NCBI RefSeq assembly: GCF_003855255.1
Contig: NZ_CP034072.1
Coordinates: forward strand, 4,769,208-4,833,207
Length of the DNA: 64,000 bases
Direction of reading: 5' to 3'
Source of the DNA: Mycolicibacterium nivoides
GTDB taxonomy: Bacteria; Actinomycetota; Actinomycetes; Mycobacteriales; Mycobacteriaceae
Shown piece by piece: positions 17,263 to 25,141 of the stretch; within the stretch, counting starts at the first letter, position 1, and every line of letters begins with the position of its first letter. The notes under the pieces were generated by a model. It ran no database searches, was not told the origin of the DNA, and worked only from the letters and a program-made list of their open reading frames with translations. The translations under genes were made by a program, and so were the position numbers.

Positions 17263-17732
17263 GCGCGCCAGGAGCGGGCGAGTCGCGGTTGGGCCGTCCG
17301 GCACCGGTGATGGAACGTGAGCACGACCGGCCGGCCGCGCTGGACCACCCGCGCGCGCCCCGTCGTCCCCGCGGTATCCCCTACTTCGAGAAGTACGCCT
17401 GGCTGTTCATGCGGTTCTCGGGTCTCGCGCTCGTCTTTCTGGCGCTGGGCCACCTGTTCATCATGCTGATGTGGCAGGACGGCGTGTACCGCATCGACTT
17501 CAACTACGTCGCACAGCGCTGGGCCTCCCCGTTCTGGCAGATCTGGGACATGGCCCTGCTGTGGCTCGCGATGATCCACGGGGCCAACGGCCTGCGCACC
17601 ATCATCGGCGACTACGCCCGTAAGAACGTCACGAAGTTCTACCTGAATTCGCTGCTTCTGCTGGCGACAGGGTTCACGTTGGTTCTGGGCACCTACGTCC
17701 TGGTCACCTTCGACCCGAATATTGGGGGCTAA
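17259..17732 (+). CDS. sdhD: Succinate dehydrogenase hydrophobic membrane anchor subunit
   Basis: 157 residues, GTG start overlapping the sdhC stop (GTGA). A 45-residue basic, proline-rich N-terminus precedes three membrane helices; MIHGANGLRTIIGDY carries the conserved His and Arg near the quinone site. Pairs with SdhC as the membrane anchor. Ortholog of Rv3317. Confidence 0.94.
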   Translation: MSAPGAGESRLGRPAPVMEREHDRPAALDHPRAPRRPRGIPYFEKYAWLFMRFSGLALVFLALGHLFIMLMWQDGVYRIDFNYVAQRWASPFWQIWDMALLWLAMIHGANGLRTIIGDYARKNVTKFYLNSLLLLATGFTLVLGTYVLVTFDPNIGG

Positions 17733-17735
17733 CCA

Positions 17736-19490
17736 ATGATTCAGGAACACCGCTACGACGTCGTCATCGTCGGCGCCGGCGGCGCCGGCATGCGCGCTGC
17801 CGTCGAGGCCGGTCCGCGCGTCCGTACCGCCGTGCTGACCAAGCTGTACCCGACGCGATCCCACACCGGCGCAGCCCAGGGCGGCATGTGCGCCGCGCTG
17901 GCCAACGTCGAAGAGGACAACTGGGAGTGGCACACCTTCGACACCGTCAAGGGTGGCGACTACCTCGCTGACCAGGACGCCGTCGAGATCATGGCCAAGG
18001 AGGCCATCGACGCGGTGCTGGACCTCGAGAAGATGGGCATGCCGTTCAACCGGACGCCCGAGGGCCGCATCGACCAGCGCCGGTTCGGCGGGCACACCCG
18101 CGACCACGGCAAGGCCCCGGTGCGCCGGGCCTGTTACGCCGCCGACCGTACCGGCCACATGATCCTGCAGACGCTGTACCAAAACTGCGTCAAGCACGAC
18201 GTCGAATTCTTCAACGAGTTCTACGCGCTGGACATCGCGCTGACCGACACCCCGACGGGCCCGGTGGCCACCGGCGTCATCGCCTACGAGCTGGCGACCG
18301 GTGACATCCACATCTTCCACGCCAAGGCGATCGTCTTCGCCACCGGCGGTTCGGGCCGGATGTACAAGACCACCTCCAACGCCCACACGCTGACCGGCGA
18401 CGGCCTGGGCATCATCTTCCGCAAGGGACTTCCCTTGGAAGACATGGAGTTCCACCAGTTCCACCCGACAGGCCTGGCCGGCCTGGGCATCCTGATCTCC
18501 GAAGCCGTGCGCGGCGAGGGCGGGCGTCTGCTCAACGGTGAGGGTGAGCGCTTCATGGAGCGCTACGCCCCCACCATCGTCGACCTCGCGCCGCGTGACA
18601 TCGTCGCCCGCTCGATGGTGCTCGAGGTACTCGAAGGCCGCGGCGCCGGACCGAACAAGGACTACGTCTACATCGACGTGCGTCACCTCGGCGAGGACGT
18701 CCTGGAAGCCAAGCTGCCCGACATCACCGAGTTCGCCCGCACCTACCTGGGTGTGGACCCGGTGACCGAACTGGTGCCGGTCTACCCGACCTGCCACTAC
18801 GTCATGGGCGGCATCCCGACCACGATCCACGGCCAGGTGCTGCGCGACAACACCAACGTCATCCCGGGCCTGTACGCCGCCGGTGAATGCGCGTGTGTGT
18901 CGGTGCACGGCGCCAACCGCCTCGGCACCAACTCGCTGCTGGACATCAACGTGTTCGGCCGCCGCGCCGGTATCGCCGCCGCGGAGTACGCCGCCAACCA
19001 CAATCACGTCGACCTGCCGGAGAACCCGGCCGAGATGGTCGTGGGCTGGGTCGGCGACATCCTGTCCGAGCACGGCCACGAGCGCGTCGCCGACATCCGC
19101 ACCGCCCTGCAGCAGTCGATGGACAACAATGCCGCGGTGTTCCGCACCGAGGAAACGCTCAAGCAGGCGCTGACCGACATCCACGCACTCAAGGAGCGGT
19201 ACAGCCGAATCACGGTGCACGACAAGGGCAAGCGCTACAACAGCGACCTGCTCGAAGCGATCGAGCTGGGCTTCCTGCTGGAGCTGGCCGAGGTGACGGT
19301 GGTCGGTGCGCTCAACCGCAAGGAGTCCCGCGGCGGGCACGCGCGTGAGGACTACCCCGACCGCGACGACACCAACTACATGCGGCACACCATGGCCTAC
19401 AAGGAGGGCAACGAGCTGCTCTCCGATATCCGGCTGGATTACAAGCCCGTGGTCCAGACCCGCTACGAGCCGATGGAGCGGAAGTACTGA
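17736..19490 (+). CDS. sdhA: Succinate dehydrogenase flavoprotein subunit
   Basis: 584 residues. Oxidises succinate to fumarate in the TCA cycle. The FAD fold has GAGGAG at 13-18; His43 in RSHTGAAQGG is the covalent flavin attachment; HPTG and the active-site arginine region (GGHTRDHG ... RAC) are present; GANRLGTNSLLD closes the FAD site. Four bases separate it from sdhD, and its stop shares a base with the sdhB start. A 742-codon open frame on the opposite strand is only a codon-bias shadow. Confidence 0.97.
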   Translation: MIQEHRYDVVIVGAGGAGMRAAVEAGPRVRTAVLTKLYPTRSHTGAAQGGMCAALANVEEDNWEWHTFDTVKGGDYLADQDAVEIMAKEAIDAVLDLEKMGMPFNRTPEGRIDQRRFGGHTRDHGKAPVRRACYAADRTGHMILQTLYQNCVKHDVEFFNEFYALDIALTDTPTGPVATGVIAYELATGDIHIFHAKAIVFATGGSGRMYKTTSNAHTLTGDGLGIIFRKGLPLEDMEFHQFHPTGLAGLGILISEAVRGEGGRLLNGEGERFMERYAPTIVDLAPRDIVARSMVLEVLEGRGAGPNKDYVYIDVRHLGEDVLEAKLPDITEFARTYLGVDPVTELVPVYPTCHYVMGGIPTTIHGQVLRDNTNVIPGLYAAGECACVSVHGANRLGTNSLLDINVFGRRAGIAAAEYAANHNHVDLPENPAEMVVGWVGDILSEHGHERVADIRTALQQSMDNNAAVFRTEETLKQALTDIHALKERYSRITVHDKGKRYNSDLLEAIELGFLLELAEVTVVGALNRKESRGGHAREDYPDRDDTNYMRHTMAYKEGNELLSDIRLDYKPVVQTRYEPMERKY

Positions 19491-20275
19491 TGAGCGCCCC
19501 AGTCATCGATAAGCCCGAAGCCGGCGACCCGGAGCTGCCGCCCGTCCCCGATGGCGCGGTCATGGTCACCCTCAAGATCGCCCGGTTCAACCCCGAGAAC
19601 CCCGACGCCGCGGGCTGGCAGAGCTTCCGGGTTCCCTGCCTGCCCTCGGACCGGCTGCTGAACCTGCTGCTCTACGTAAAGGGCTACCTGGACGGCACGC
19701 TGACCTTCCGGCGCTCCTGCGCCCACGGTGTGTGCGGGTCAGACGCCATGCGGATCAACGGCGTGAACCGGCTGGCCTGCAAGGTGCTCATGCGGGACCT
19801 GCTGCCCAAGAAGGCGGGCAAGCAGCTCACCATCACCATCGAGCCGATCCGCGGCCTGCCCGTGGAGAAGGACCTCGTGGTGGACATGGAGCCGTTCTTC
19901 GACGCCTACCGCGCGGTGAAGCCGTACCTGATCACCAGCGGCAACCCGCCCACCAAGGAGCGCATCCAGAGCGCCACCGACCGGGCCCGCTACGACGACA
20001 CCACCAAGTGCATCCTGTGTGCGTGCTGCACCACCAGCTGCCCGGTGTACTGGAGCGAGGGGTCGTACTTCGGCCCGGCCGCGATCGTCAACGCACACCG
20101 GTTCATCTTCGATTCGCGTGACGAGGCTGCCGCCGAACGGTTGGACATCCTCAACGAGGTCGACGGTGTGTGGCGCTGCCGCACCACCTTCAACTGCACC
20201 GAGGCCTGCCCCCGTGGCATCCAGGTGACCCAGGCGATCCAGGAGGTCAAGCGCGCGCTGATGTTCGCGCGCTGA
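19490..20275 (+). CDS. sdhB: Succinate dehydrogenase iron-sulfur subunit
   Basis: 261 residues. The N-terminal ferredoxin-type 2Fe-2S site is SCAHGVCGSD ... RLAC, with Asp as third ligand as in many SdhB proteins. The C-terminal part binds 4Fe-4S and 3Fe-4S clusters through CILCACCTTSCP and CTEACPRGI. Relays electrons from SdhA to the membrane anchor. Start overlaps the sdhA stop (TGATG). Last gene of the operon; a strong palindrome follows at 20303. Confidence 0.96.
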   Translation: MSAPVIDKPEAGDPELPPVPDGAVMVTLKIARFNPENPDAAGWQSFRVPCLPSDRLLNLLLYVKGYLDGTLTFRRSCAHGVCGSDAMRINGVNRLACKVLMRDLLPKKAGKQLTITIEPIRGLPVEKDLVVDMEPFFDAYRAVKPYLITSGNPPTKERIQSATDRARYDDTTKCILCACCTTSCPVYWSEGSYFGPAAIVNAHRFIFDSRDEAAAERLDILNEVDGVWRCRTTFNCTEACPRGIQVTQAIQEVKRALMFAR

Positions 20276-20302
20276 TTCTCTCAGGCGTCGACTCTGCTTG
20301 GC

Positions 20303-20370
20303 GGGCGTCGACTCTGCGCTCAGATCGTGTTTTCGAGGGGAATCACGATCTGAGCGCGGAGTCGGCGCCC
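20303..20370. repeat. Dispersed palindromic element, copy 1 (also a possible sdh terminator)
   Basis: A 27-base left arm (GGGCGTCGACTC then TGCGCTCAGATCGTG) pairs with 20344-20370 at 25 of 27 positions around a 14-base loop. A partial extra copy, GGCGTCGACTCTGC, precedes it at 20284. Related palindromes occur at 34633-34688 and 50084-50160, sharing TCTGCG.TcAGATC and its complement. It lies just after sdhB and ends ten bases before the promoter of the next gene. Confidence 0.7.
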
Positions 20371-20379
20371 GTTTTGCAC

Positions 20380-20406
20380 TGTCACACATCGCCGGGCTGC
20401 CTCGTC
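20380..20406 (+). promoter_or_regulatory. ECF41 (SigJ) type promoter
   Basis: TGTCACA at 20380-20386, 16 bases, then CGTC at 20403-20406. This is the motif described for ECF41 sigma factors (TGTCACA, about 16 bases, CGTC). It ends eight bases before the start of the carboxymuconolactone decarboxylase-like gene at 20415. An ECF41 gene, sigJ, lies 2 kb away at 22393-23304. Confidence 0.7.
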
Positions 20407-20414
20407 TACCTGTT

Positions 20415-20996
20415 ATGACCGAGACCAAGACACGAATCCCCGCTGTCACCCCCAAACAAGCCGGCCTGCTGACCCGCGCCATGTACTGGTACGCCAAGCG
20501 CCAGTTCGGTGAGGTGCCCGAGCCGTTCGCCGTAGCCGCAAACCATCCGCGGCTGCTCGTGGCCAACGGCGTGCACGAGATGCTGCTTCAGGGTGGCTCC
20601 AAGAAGCTGCCCGCCACGGTCCGCGAGCTCGCGGTGTTCTGGACCGCCCGCACCGTCGGCTGCTCGTGGTGCGTGGACTTCGGCTCCATGCTCATGCGGC
20701 TGGAGAACCTCGACGTCGAGCGGCTCAAGTCGATCGACGACTACGCCACCTCGCCGCTGTTCACCGACGACGAGCGCGCCGCCATCGCCTACGCCCACGC
20801 GATGACGACCGACCCGCACACCGTGACCGACGAGCAGGTGGACGACCTACGCCGGCGCTTCGGCGACGACGGCGTGATCGAGTTGACCTACCAGATCGGT
20901 GTGGAGAACATGCGGTCCCGGATGTACTCGGCCCTGGGTATCACCGAGCAGGGCTTCAACTCCGGAGATGCGTGCCGCGTTCCGTGGGCCCAGTGA
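20415..20996 (+). CDS. Carboxymuconolactone decarboxylase-family protein
   Basis: 193 residues, all helical. The redox-type motif C83-S-W-C86, in RTVGCSWCVDFG, is followed by YAHAMTTDPHTVTDEQVDDL, the pattern of the AhpD/CMD family. Start 20415 has no Shine-Dalgarno sequence and follows the ECF41-type promoter directly, so the message is probably leaderless. ECF41 sigma factors are known to control such CMD, oxidoreductase or epimerase genes. The physiological substrate is unknown; peroxide-related reduction through the CxxC is possible. Confidence 0.85.
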   Translation: MTETKTRIPAVTPKQAGLLTRAMYWYAKRQFGEVPEPFAVAANHPRLLVANGVHEMLLQGGSKKLPATVRELAVFWTARTVGCSWCVDFGSMLMRLENLDVERLKSIDDYATSPLFTDDERAAIAYAHAMTTDPHTVTDEQVDDLRRRFGDDGVIELTYQIGVENMRSRMYSALGITEQGFNSGDACRVPWAQ

Positions 20997-21029
20997 CCGT
21001 GTCGCTGGCCTGAGGCTGAGGCCGGGTGG

Positions 21030-21043
21030 TAGAACACGTTACA
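21030..21043. promoter_or_regulatory. KstR-type operator
   Basis: TAGAACACGTTACA fits the 14-base KstR consensus TNNAACNNGTTNNA at every fixed position. KstR is the TetR repressor of mycobacterial cholesterol catabolism. The site lies 51 bases ahead of a steroid 5-alpha-reductase-family gene, a product that makes sense in that regulon. Confidence 0.6.
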
Positions 21044-21094
21044 GAAATAGCGGTTGGCAGCCGCTGAAACCACCCGCTCACCTAGGAATCAGCC

Positions 21095-21886
21095 ATGCAC
21101 TGGTACACCGGCAACACGTTCTATGACACGGTGCTGACCGCGGCCTTCGCGTTCGCGGCGTTCGTGATCATCGGCGGGTTCTTCGCGCAGAGTTCCTACG
21201 GGCGCTTCTCGACGACGAAACTCGGCCTGAACCTCAACCCGAAGCTCGGCTGGTGGCTGATGGAGATCCCCGCGACCGTGGTGTTCTTGATCAGCTACCT
21301 GGCCGGGCCGAACCGGTTCGAGCCGACGTCCCTGGTGCTCGCCGGGATCTGGCTGCTGCACTACGCCAACCGCGGCTGGTTCTTCCCGCTCGCGATCCGC
21401 CAGGTGCCCGGCAAGCGCGGCACGTTCAACATCTCGGTGATCGTCATGGGCATGCTCGTCACCTCCATGCACGGCTACCTCAACGGAACCCTGTTCAGCC
21501 AGGACTTCTTCGGGCAGTACACCACCGGGTGGCTGACCGACCCCCGATTCCTGGTGGGGTTGGTGATCTACCTGGGTGGTTTCGCGCTGCTGGTCAACTC
21601 CGAATCGATCGTGCGGAACCTGCGCGACAAGAACAATCCAGGGGCTGCCGAATACCGGATTCCGTTCGGCGGCGGCTTCCGGTTCGTCACCAGCCCGGCC
21701 TATCTGGGCGAGATCATCGCCTGGTCCGGCTTCGCGATACTGACCTGGGCCCTGCCCGGGGTTGCCATCCTGTTGATCACCGCGGGCAACCTGATCCCCC
21801 GGGCGCTGGGCACCCACGACTGGTATCAGGAGAAGTTTCCCGAGTACCCCACCGACCGCAAGGCGTTGATCCCGTACGTCTTGTGA
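21095..21886 (+). CDS. Steroid 5-alpha-reductase (3-oxo-5-alpha-steroid 4-dehydrogenase) family membrane protein
   Basis: 263 residues with about six membrane helices. The C-terminal half carries the family signature: YRIPFGGGFRFVTSPAYLGEIIAWSGFA, then a helix and LIPRALGTHDWYQEKFPEYP, matching the NADPH-binding end of steroid 5-alpha-reductases (G-x-x-F...S-P-x-Y-x-x-E). Likely acts on the C4-C5 double bond of 3-keto-steroids or a related enone in the membrane. A KstR-type operator upstream supports a role in sterol catabolism. Confidence 0.83.
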   Translation: MHWYTGNTFYDTVLTAAFAFAAFVIIGGFFAQSSYGRFSTTKLGLNLNPKLGWWLMEIPATVVFLISYLAGPNRFEPTSLVLAGIWLLHYANRGWFFPLAIRQVPGKRGTFNISVIVMGMLVTSMHGYLNGTLFSQDFFGQYTTGWLTDPRFLVGLVIYLGGFALLVNSESIVRNLRDKNNPGAAEYRIPFGGGFRFVTSPAYLGEIIAWSGFAILTWALPGVAILLITAGNLIPRALGTHDWYQEKFPEYPTDRKALIPYVL

Positions 21887-21898
21887 CGCCGGAGTACG

Positions 21899-22393
21899 TC
21901 ACGCCTGCGCGGGCGTGATCTCGATGTAAGCCGTTGGCATCCCGGCCAGTTCGCTGCCGTAGTCGAGACTGCGCTCGAACAGCTTCATCGGCGGGCTCCA
22001 GTTGGCGGCGATCACCGCCTCGGCATGCGCATGCTCGGCCTCGGGCAGGATGCGCGCCACGCCGGCCACCACGGGACCGCTGGGCTTGCCGCGCAGATTG
22101 CTCGCCACCACAAGGACTTTCGGATTGTTGCGGATGCGTTTGACCTTTCCGGTCGACGGATCCGTGCGCACATAGAGCTTTCCGTCGGCGACGCCATGGT
22201 TGATGGGGCTGGGCATCGGTTCGCCCGATTTCTTGAACGTCACCAGCACGATCTGCCGGTAGTTCTCGAACCCGGCGAAGGTGGTCCCCGTGGCCGGCCC
22301 GATGTCGAAGGCGTCGCGGTGACGCATCTTGTCCATGCCGCGGAACATCATTCGGCTGAACGTATGTGCCAGGGTTCCGGGCTCGTTCGGCAT
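21899..22393 (-). CDS. PPOX-class, probably F420-dependent, oxidoreductase
   Basis: 164 residues with the split-barrel fold of pyridoxamine-oxidase-like proteins: RQIVLVTFKKSGEPMPSPINHGV, then KLYVRTDPSTGKVKRIRNNPKV. Basic residues (KVKRIRNN) in the cofactor region resemble F420-binding members. Start 22393 overlaps the sigJ stop (ATGA), so it is translated with sigJ. It fits the 'oxidoreductase' partner often found beside ECF41 sigma factors. Confidence 0.8.
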   Translation of the reverse strand: MPNEPGTLAHTFSRMMFRGMDKMRHRDAFDIGPATGTTFAGFENYRQIVLVTFKKSGEPMPSPINHGVADGKLYVRTDPSTGKVKRIRNNPKVLVVASNLRGKPSGPVVAGVARILPEAEHAHAEAVIAANWSPPMKLFERSLDYGSELAGMPTAYIEITPAQA

Positions 22394-23304
22394 CACTGTG
22401 CACCTCCACGAAGAGGAGATCCGGTGAACTTGTCCGGATTGGCGACATCCCACACCGCGCAGACCTTGCCGTCGCGGACGGTGAAGATCGTGACGCGAGG
22501 CATCATCTCGGGGTAGCCGTCGCCGGCCGGCGCGCCTGCCGTGTAGGCACCGAGCTGACCGTTGACGAGCGCCAGCTGAGTGCCGGCCAGCCAGTTCGGC
22601 CCGTACCGCTTGGCCAGCCCGAGCAGGAACCGGGCCACCTTGTCCGGGCCGTGGATGACGCGGGCCGCGGTCGGGGCGCGGCGGTTCGAGTCGCCGGTGA
22701 AGGTGACGTCGGGATGCAGCAGACGCACGATGGCGTCGAGCTCTCCCGAAGCCAGGGCGGCCATCAACTCGCCTGCGACCTGATTGTGCAGGTCGTCGGC
22801 CGATGAGGGCGGAGGATTGTCGGCCACCGCCCGGCGCGCCCGCGACGCCAACTGGCGGGCCGAGGCGTCACTGACGCCCAGCACACCGGCGATTTCGGTG
22901 AACGGCATGCCGAACCCGTCGTGCAACACGAAGGCCACCCGCTGATCGGGGGTGAGCCGCTCCAGCACCACCATTGCGGCGAACCGAGCGTCTTCCCCCG
23001 CCACTACGGTGTTGAGCGGGTCGTTCGCGTCGAACCCGGTCACCACAGGCTCTGGCAGCCATTCTCCGTAATAGGCCTCGCGCCGGTGTGCCGCGGAGCG
23101 CAGCCGGTCGAGGCCGAGCCGACTCACCACTGTGGTCAACCAGGCCCGAAGGTCAGCGATCTGCGTGCGGTTGGCGTCCCAGCGGATCCACGCGTCCTGG
23201 ACGATGTCCTCCGCGTCGGCGAAGGTTCCGGTGAGCCGATAGGCCACGGCCAGCAGATGTGGCCGCAGTTCCTCGAACTCGCCGACCCGAGCGCTCGCGG
23301 TCAT
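22393..23304 (-). CDS. sigJ: ECF41-family RNA polymerase sigma factor SigJ
   Basis: 303 residues. Region 2 (LAVAYRLTGTFADAEDIVQDAWIRW) and region 4 (LTPDQRVAFVLHDGFGMPF, then GVSDASARQLASRARRAV) are followed by a SnoaL-like C-terminal domain that ends in NPDKFTG, the hallmark of ECF41 factors, where this extension modulates activity in place of an anti-sigma factor. Ortholog of Rv3328c. A TAGACT hexamer six bases before the start suggests a leaderless housekeeping promoter. A matching ECF41 promoter lies at 20380. Confidence 0.92.
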   Translation of the reverse strand: MTASARVGEFEELRPHLLAVAYRLTGTFADAEDIVQDAWIRWDANRTQIADLRAWLTTVVSRLGLDRLRSAAHRREAYYGEWLPEPVVTGFDANDPLNTVVAGEDARFAAMVVLERLTPDQRVAFVLHDGFGMPFTEIAGVLGVSDASARQLASRARRAVADNPPPSSADDLHNQVAGELMAALASGELDAIVRLLHPDVTFTGDSNRRAPTAARVIHGPDKVARFLLGLAKRYGPNWLAGTQLALVNGQLGAYTAGAPAGDGYPEMMPRVTIFTVRDGKVCAVWDVANPDKFTGSPLRGGAQ

Positions 23305-23337
23305 GGCCCCAGTCTAGGGCGGGGCAGAGGGCACCCG

Positions 23338-23688
23338 TCAGGCGCCGACCATGACATAAGTCTTGCGGATCGCCTCCTTGACGAACCACGTCCCTCGCCA
23401 CCCTTTGGGCAGGACCAGCAGCGTGCCGGGCCCGAGGTGAGCGCTGGTTCCGTCCTCGCCGACAACGGTGCCGGAGCCGGAGATGATGTGGCACACCTCG
23501 GTCGCGCTCGATCGGTCGGCAGTGAACTCACCCGGGCCGCATTCCCATACCCCGGTGTCGGTCACAGCATCGGCCCACACCCCGAGCGAGGACTCCAGCT
23601 GACCGCTGATACTCGTCGGTTTCGGTTGCGGCTCGGGCATTTCGACCGTGGCCGCGTCAACATGAAGCAGGTTCACCCTCGTCTCCAT
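23338..23688 (-). CDS. Cupin-domain protein
   Basis: 116 residues, a single beta-barrel cupin: GPGEFTADRSSATEVCHIIS, then LGPGTLLVLPKGWRGTWFV, as in the (S)-ureidoglycine aminohydrolase-like cupins. The usual first-motif histidines are largely replaced (DRSSATE), so metal binding is doubtful. Start 23688 gives a sensible N-terminus. Last gene of the minus-strand amine operon, four bases after the FAD oxidase. Confidence 0.75.
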   Translation of the reverse strand: METRVNLLHVDAATVEMPEPQPKPTSISGQLESSLGVWADAVTDTGVWECGPGEFTADRSSATEVCHIISGSGTVVGEDGTSAHLGPGTLLVLPKGWRGTWFVKEAIRKTYVMVGA

Positions 23689-23692
23689 CGCG

Positions 23693-25111
23693 TCAGCGCC
23701 CGGTGATCTTGTTGGCAATACGCGCAAGCCCGCTCGTGCCGGCCAATCCGCGCGTGGACTCCCGGCGGTCAGCGGTCCGGTACAGGGCATACATCGCCTG
23801 AACCCCCAGCCACCGCAACGGCTCAGGCTCCCACTTGCGGACCCGGCGCCCCACCCAGGGCAACCGGGTGAGCGCGGTGTCGCGCTTGAGTACGAGATCG
23901 GCAAGGGTGTGGCCGGCCAGGTTGGTGGTGGTCAGCCCACTGCCGACATATCCACCCGCGGTGCCGAGCCCGCTCGCCCGGTCGAAGTCCACGGTGGCAG
24001 TCCAGTCACGGGGCACCCCGAGCACACCACACCAGGCGTGCTCGATCTGAACGTCGCGGGTCGCCGGGAACATGTCGCGAACCAGCGCCCCGAGAGCATC
24101 GATGGTCCACTGCTGGGTGGCTCCGCGATGGTCGAGTGCCGAACCGTACCGATAAGGGATCCCCCTACCGCCCAAGGCAATTCGATTGTCAGCTGTGCGC
24201 TGGGCATACATGTAGCCGTGCGCGTAGTCGCCCAGGAGCTCGGCCCCCTTCCAACCGACCTGCTGCAGAACGGAATCGGGAAGAGGTTCGGTCACCACCA
24301 TCGACGAGTTCATCGGCAACCACGCCCGGCGCTGCCCCGGCATGGTCGCGGTGAAGCCCTCAAGGCAACGCAGGACGACAGGAGCCCGGACATCGCCACG
24401 GGCCGTGATGGCACGTCCCGCCTTGATGTCGGTCACTTCGGTCTGCTCGTAGATGGCGACGCCCATGCCCTCGACCACGCGGGCCAGCCCCTGAACGAGC
24501 TTGGCCGGCTGCACCCGTGCGCAGTGCGGGGTGAACAGCGCACCCATGGCGCGCTCGACCCGGATGCGGGCATTGGACTCGTCGCCGGTGAGGACCACGA
24601 AGTCGTCCTCGGTGGCACCCCAACTCCGCTCGTACTCCAGCGATTCGCGGAGCCGGCCCATCTGTGCCTGGTTGCGCGCCACATGAAGCACGCCGTCCTT
24701 GACGATGTCAGCGTCGATGCCTTCGGACTTCGTGACACCGATGACCTCGTCGACGGCACCCCGCATGGCCCTCATGAGTGCGACGACGCCATCGTGGCCG
24801 TGCGTGGAGGCATAGGCGTCGCGGGATCCGGCGAGTTCGGCGGACAGCCATCCACCGTTACGGCCGGACGCTCCGAACCCGGCGAACTCCTTCTCCAACA
24901 TGACTATTCGGAGGTCAGGCTGTTCACGCTTGAGATAATAGGCTGCCCACAAACCGGTCAGCCCCGCTCCGACGATGCAGACGTCGGCTTCCAGCGAACC
25001 GGGCAGAGCCGGTCTTGATTCCGGCCAGCCCGCCGCGCGATACCAGAACGACACGCTGCCGTTCACGAAGTCATTGGCGAGACCGCTGGTCGTACGACCG
25101 TCGGGGGACAT
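23693..25111 (-). CDS. FAD-dependent amine oxidase, gamma-glutamylputrescine oxidase-like
   Basis: 472 residues of the DadA/PuuB family. FAD-binding VCIVGAGLTGLWAAYYL near residue 47, GFGASGRNGGWLSAE after it, and the C-terminal GGYVGSGLTTTNLAGHTLADL. AGGAGAA precedes the start. It follows the transporter ATPase gene by 30 bases, so the expected substrate is whatever the ABC system imports, most likely putrescine or a gamma-glutamyl or other amine derivative. Product: an aldehyde, ammonia or amine, and peroxide. Confidence 0.83.
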   Translation of the reverse strand: MSPDGRTTSGLANDFVNGSVSFWYRAAGWPESRPALPGSLEADVCIVGAGLTGLWAAYYLKREQPDLRIVMLEKEFAGFGASGRNGGWLSAELAGSRDAYASTHGHDGVVALMRAMRGAVDEVIGVTKSEGIDADIVKDGVLHVARNQAQMGRLRESLEYERSWGATEDDFVVLTGDESNARIRVERAMGALFTPHCARVQPAKLVQGLARVVEGMGVAIYEQTEVTDIKAGRAITARGDVRAPVVLRCLEGFTATMPGQRRAWLPMNSSMVVTEPLPDSVLQQVGWKGAELLGDYAHGYMYAQRTADNRIALGGRGIPYRYGSALDHRGATQQWTIDALGALVRDMFPATRDVQIEHAWCGVLGVPRDWTATVDFDRASGLGTAGGYVGSGLTTTNLAGHTLADLVLKRDTALTRLPWVGRRVRKWEPEPLRWLGVQAMYALYRTADRRESTRGLAGTSGLARIANKITGR

Positions 25112-25141
25112 CTTGGTTCTCCTGTACTCGTGGCTGTTTGA

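Noticed and set aside
17160..19388. 742-codon open frame antisense to sdhA
   Set aside because: A GC-bias shadow: it mirrors the sdhA codons, its protein is His/Val/Gly-rich without motifs, and sdhA itself is unmistakable.
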